NCBI GenBank assembly: GCA_964576715.1
Contig: CAZNWE010000134.1
Location: forward strand, 1 to 6,580
Length of the DNA: 6,580 nucleotides
DNA from: SLRI01 sp964576715
Lineage (GTDB): Bacteria; Pseudomonadota; Alphaproteobacteria; Geminicoccales; Geminicoccaceae
Reading direction: 5' to 3'
The position numbers and the translations under genes are program-made. A model generated the notes under the pieces. The model saw nothing but the letters and a program-made list of their open reading frames with translations. It searched no databases and was not told where the DNA came from. Positions 5,562 through 6,580 of this stretch are shown here, in pieces (position 1 is the stretch's first letter; each line of letters opens with the position of its first letter).

Positions 5562-5878
5562 TGGCCGCACGCATTCGCAAGGGTGACCGGGTGGTGGTAA
5601 CCGCCGGCAAGTCCAAGGGGATCGAGGGCGAGGTGCTCAAGGTGCTGGTCGACGAGCGTCGCGTCGTCGTCCAGGGGGCGCAGCTGATCAAGCGGCACAA
5701 CAAGCCGGGCGCGCGCGGTGCCGGCGGGATCGAGCAGCGCGAGGCCCCGCTCGACGTCTCGAACGTCCGGCACATCGATCCGCAGGACGGCAAGCCGACC
5801 CGGATCGGGTTCAAGTTTCTCGAGGACGGTCGCAAGGTCCGCTACGCCAAGCGGTCCGGCGAAGTCATCGATCGTTGA
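5561..5878 (+). CDS. rplX: 50S ribosomal protein L24
   Basis: The 105-residue L24 is an assembly-initiating 23S rRNA-binding protein located near the tunnel exit. The N-terminal KOW motif is clear at about residues 4-31 (RIRKGDRVVVTAGKSKGIEGEV and on), followed by VVVQGAQLIKRHNKPG (36-51), the family segment GGIEQREAPLDVSNV (54-68) and IGFKFLEDGRKVRYAKRSGEVI near the end. The frame is open upstream through rplN, but ATG 5561 is the true start: it gives MAARIRKGDRV, overlaps the rplN TAA by one base (TAATG), and has GGAGG at 5549-5553, 7 nt upstream. The stop lies 10 nt before rplE. Confidence 0.98.
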   Translation: MAARIRKGDRVVVTAGKSKGIEGEVLKVLVDERRVVVQGAQLIKRHNKPGARGAGGIEQREAPLDVSNVRHIDPQDGKPTRIGFKFLEDGRKVRYAKRSGEVIDR

Positions 5879-5888
5879 GGATGAGGTC

Positions 5889-6431
5889 ATGAAGCCCCGG
5901 CTGAAGCAGCACTACGAAGACGTGCTGAAAAAAGAGCTGAGCGAAAAGTTCGGGTACAAGAACCCGATGCAGGTTCCAGCGCTCGACAAGATCGTCATCA
6001 ACATGGCGGTCGGCAAAGCCGTGGCCGACAGCAAGAAGTTGACGGCGGCGGTCGGTGATCTCACCAAGATCGCCGGGCAGAAGCCGGCGATCTCCAAGGC
6101 GAGGAAATCGGTCGCCAACTTCAAGCTGCGCGAAGGCATGCCGATCGGCGCCAAGGTCACGCTCCGCCGTGAACGCATGTACGAGTTTCTCGACCGGCTG
6201 GTCACCATCGCCCTGCCGCGGGTGCGCGACTTTCGCGGTATTCCGGGCAAGAGCTTCGACGGGCGGGGCAACTACGCCTTCGGCTTGAAGGAGCAGATCG
6301 TGTTTCCCGAGATCAGCTACGACGAGGTCGACGAGATTCGGGGCATGGACATCATCATTTGCACGACGGCGCGGACCAACGAGGAGGCCTTGGCCCTCCT
6401 CAAGGGTTTCGACATGCCGTTTCAGGCGTGA
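5889..6431 (+). CDS. rplE: 50S ribosomal protein L5
   Basis: The 180-residue L5 is part of the central protuberance; it binds 5S rRNA and contacts the P-site tRNA and S13. The signature LDKIVINMAVGKAVADSKKL is at residues 32-51, GQKPAISKARKSVANFKLREG at 63-83, and the conserved FRGIPGKSFDGRGNYAFG and KEQIVFPEI at 115-142. The length matches E. coli L5 (179). The frame stays open back into rplX, but ATG 5889 fits the family N-terminus (MKPRLKQHYEDVLKKEL), with GAGGA at 5877-5881 seven bases upstream. In E. coli, S8 represses the spc operon by binding mRNA near the rplE start; I did not recognise an S8-like element in the 10-nt gap here. It is followed by rpsN after 16 nt. Confidence 0.97.
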   Translation: MKPRLKQHYEDVLKKELSEKFGYKNPMQVPALDKIVINMAVGKAVADSKKLTAAVGDLTKIAGQKPAISKARKSVANFKLREGMPIGAKVTLRRERMYEFLDRLVTIALPRVRDFRGIPGKSFDGRGNYAFGLKEQIVFPEISYDEVDEIRGMDIIICTTARTNEEALALLKGFDMPFQA

Positions 6432-6447
6432 CGGAAGGGTAGGGAGC

Positions 6448-6580
6448 ATGGCCAAGAAGAGTGCCATCGAGAAGAACAACCGCCGGCGGACGCTGGTGGC
6501 GCGCCACGCCGCCAAGCGGGCGGCGCTCAAGGCCGTGATCAACAACCGCGAGGGCGACCCCGAGGAGCGGTTCGAGGCGG
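6448..6580 (+). CDS. rpsN: 30S ribosomal protein S14, N-terminal part (cut by window end)
   Basis: The visible 44 codons read MAKKSAIEKNNRRRTLVARH, then AAKRAALKAVINNREGDPEERFEA. This matches the N-terminal half of the long (about 101-residue) S14 of proteobacteria, a 30S head protein. The long form lacks the zinc-binding cysteines of the short form; no cysteine occurs in the visible part, but the region that would decide this lies past the window. GGAAGGG at 6433-6439 is 8 nt before the ATG. Position after rplE is the standard spc order, with rpsH expected next. Confidence 0.97.
   Translation, partial: MAKKSAIEKNNRRRTLVARHAAKRAALKAVINNREGDPEERFEA

Noticed and set aside
4599..5570. Long open frame of 323 codons on the minus strand across rplP to rplX
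   Set aside because: It lies antisense to well-identified genes, its protein is rich in Leu, Asp, Arg and His with no recognisable family, and GC-rich codon bias on the + strand routinely leaves the opposite strand open.
6381..6401. Inverted repeat GAGGAGG / CCTCCTC with a 7-nt loop near the end of rplE, considered as a terminator
   Set aside because: It lies within the conserved coding sequence (NEEALALLKGF), is short, has no T-run after it, and the spc genes continue downstream.
1..6580. Possible hidden novel system, mobile element or horizontally acquired gene
   Set aside because: Every stretch is accounted for by conserved ribosomal protein genes in standard order with uniform GC-rich codon use; no gap exceeds 45 nt.

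Overview
The window is a GC-rich stretch of chromosome carrying a contiguous ribosomal-protein gene cluster, all on the + strand. In order it holds the 3' end of tuf (EF-Tu), then rpsJ, rplC, rplD, rplW, rplB, rpsS, rplV, rpsC, rplP, rpmC, rpsQ, rplN, rplX, rplE and the first 44 codons of rpsN. This is the classical S10 operon followed directly by the start of the spc operon. Every gene was identified from recognisable protein sequence and family length. No RNA gene, mobile element, CRISPR array or foreign gene was seen.

The proteins suggest an alphaproteobacterium, possibly Rhodospirillales-like. The pointers are the L3 with an extra C-terminal tail of about 30 residues, the L22 with an extended N-terminus, the style of S10 and L24, and the strong G/C preference at third codon positions. 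This placement comes from remembered family sequence and not from a search, so it is firm at class level only.

Layout: positions 1-39 encode the EF-Tu C-terminus and 40-84 form the only spacer upstream of rpsJ. Positions 85-4238 hold S10, L3, L4, L23, L2, S19, L22 and S3, with gaps of at most 10 nt or overlaps of 1-4 nt. A 31-nt spacer, the longest gap after the one upstream of rpsJ, precedes rplP. Positions 4270-5183 hold L16, L29 and S17. Positions 5193-6580 hold L14, L24, L5 and the start of S14, which in E. coli form the start of the separate spc operon. Here only 9 nt divide rpsQ from rplN, so the two operons look fused. Nearly all genes have a recognisable Shine-Dalgarno sequence, and four junctions overlap (ATGA or TAATG), which points to translational coupling.

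The products are all structural parts of the 30S (S10, S19, S3, S17, S14) or 50S (L3, L4, L23, L2, L22, L16, L29, L14, L24, L5) subunit. EF-Tu delivers aminoacyl-tRNA to the assembled ribosome. I found no previously undescribed system. The points worth a second look are small: a perfect GC-rich hairpin inside the end of rpsQ at the S10/spc boundary, a possible hairpin bracketing the rpsJ ribosome binding site, a GTG start for rplV, and TAG stop codons merged with purine-rich sequence.
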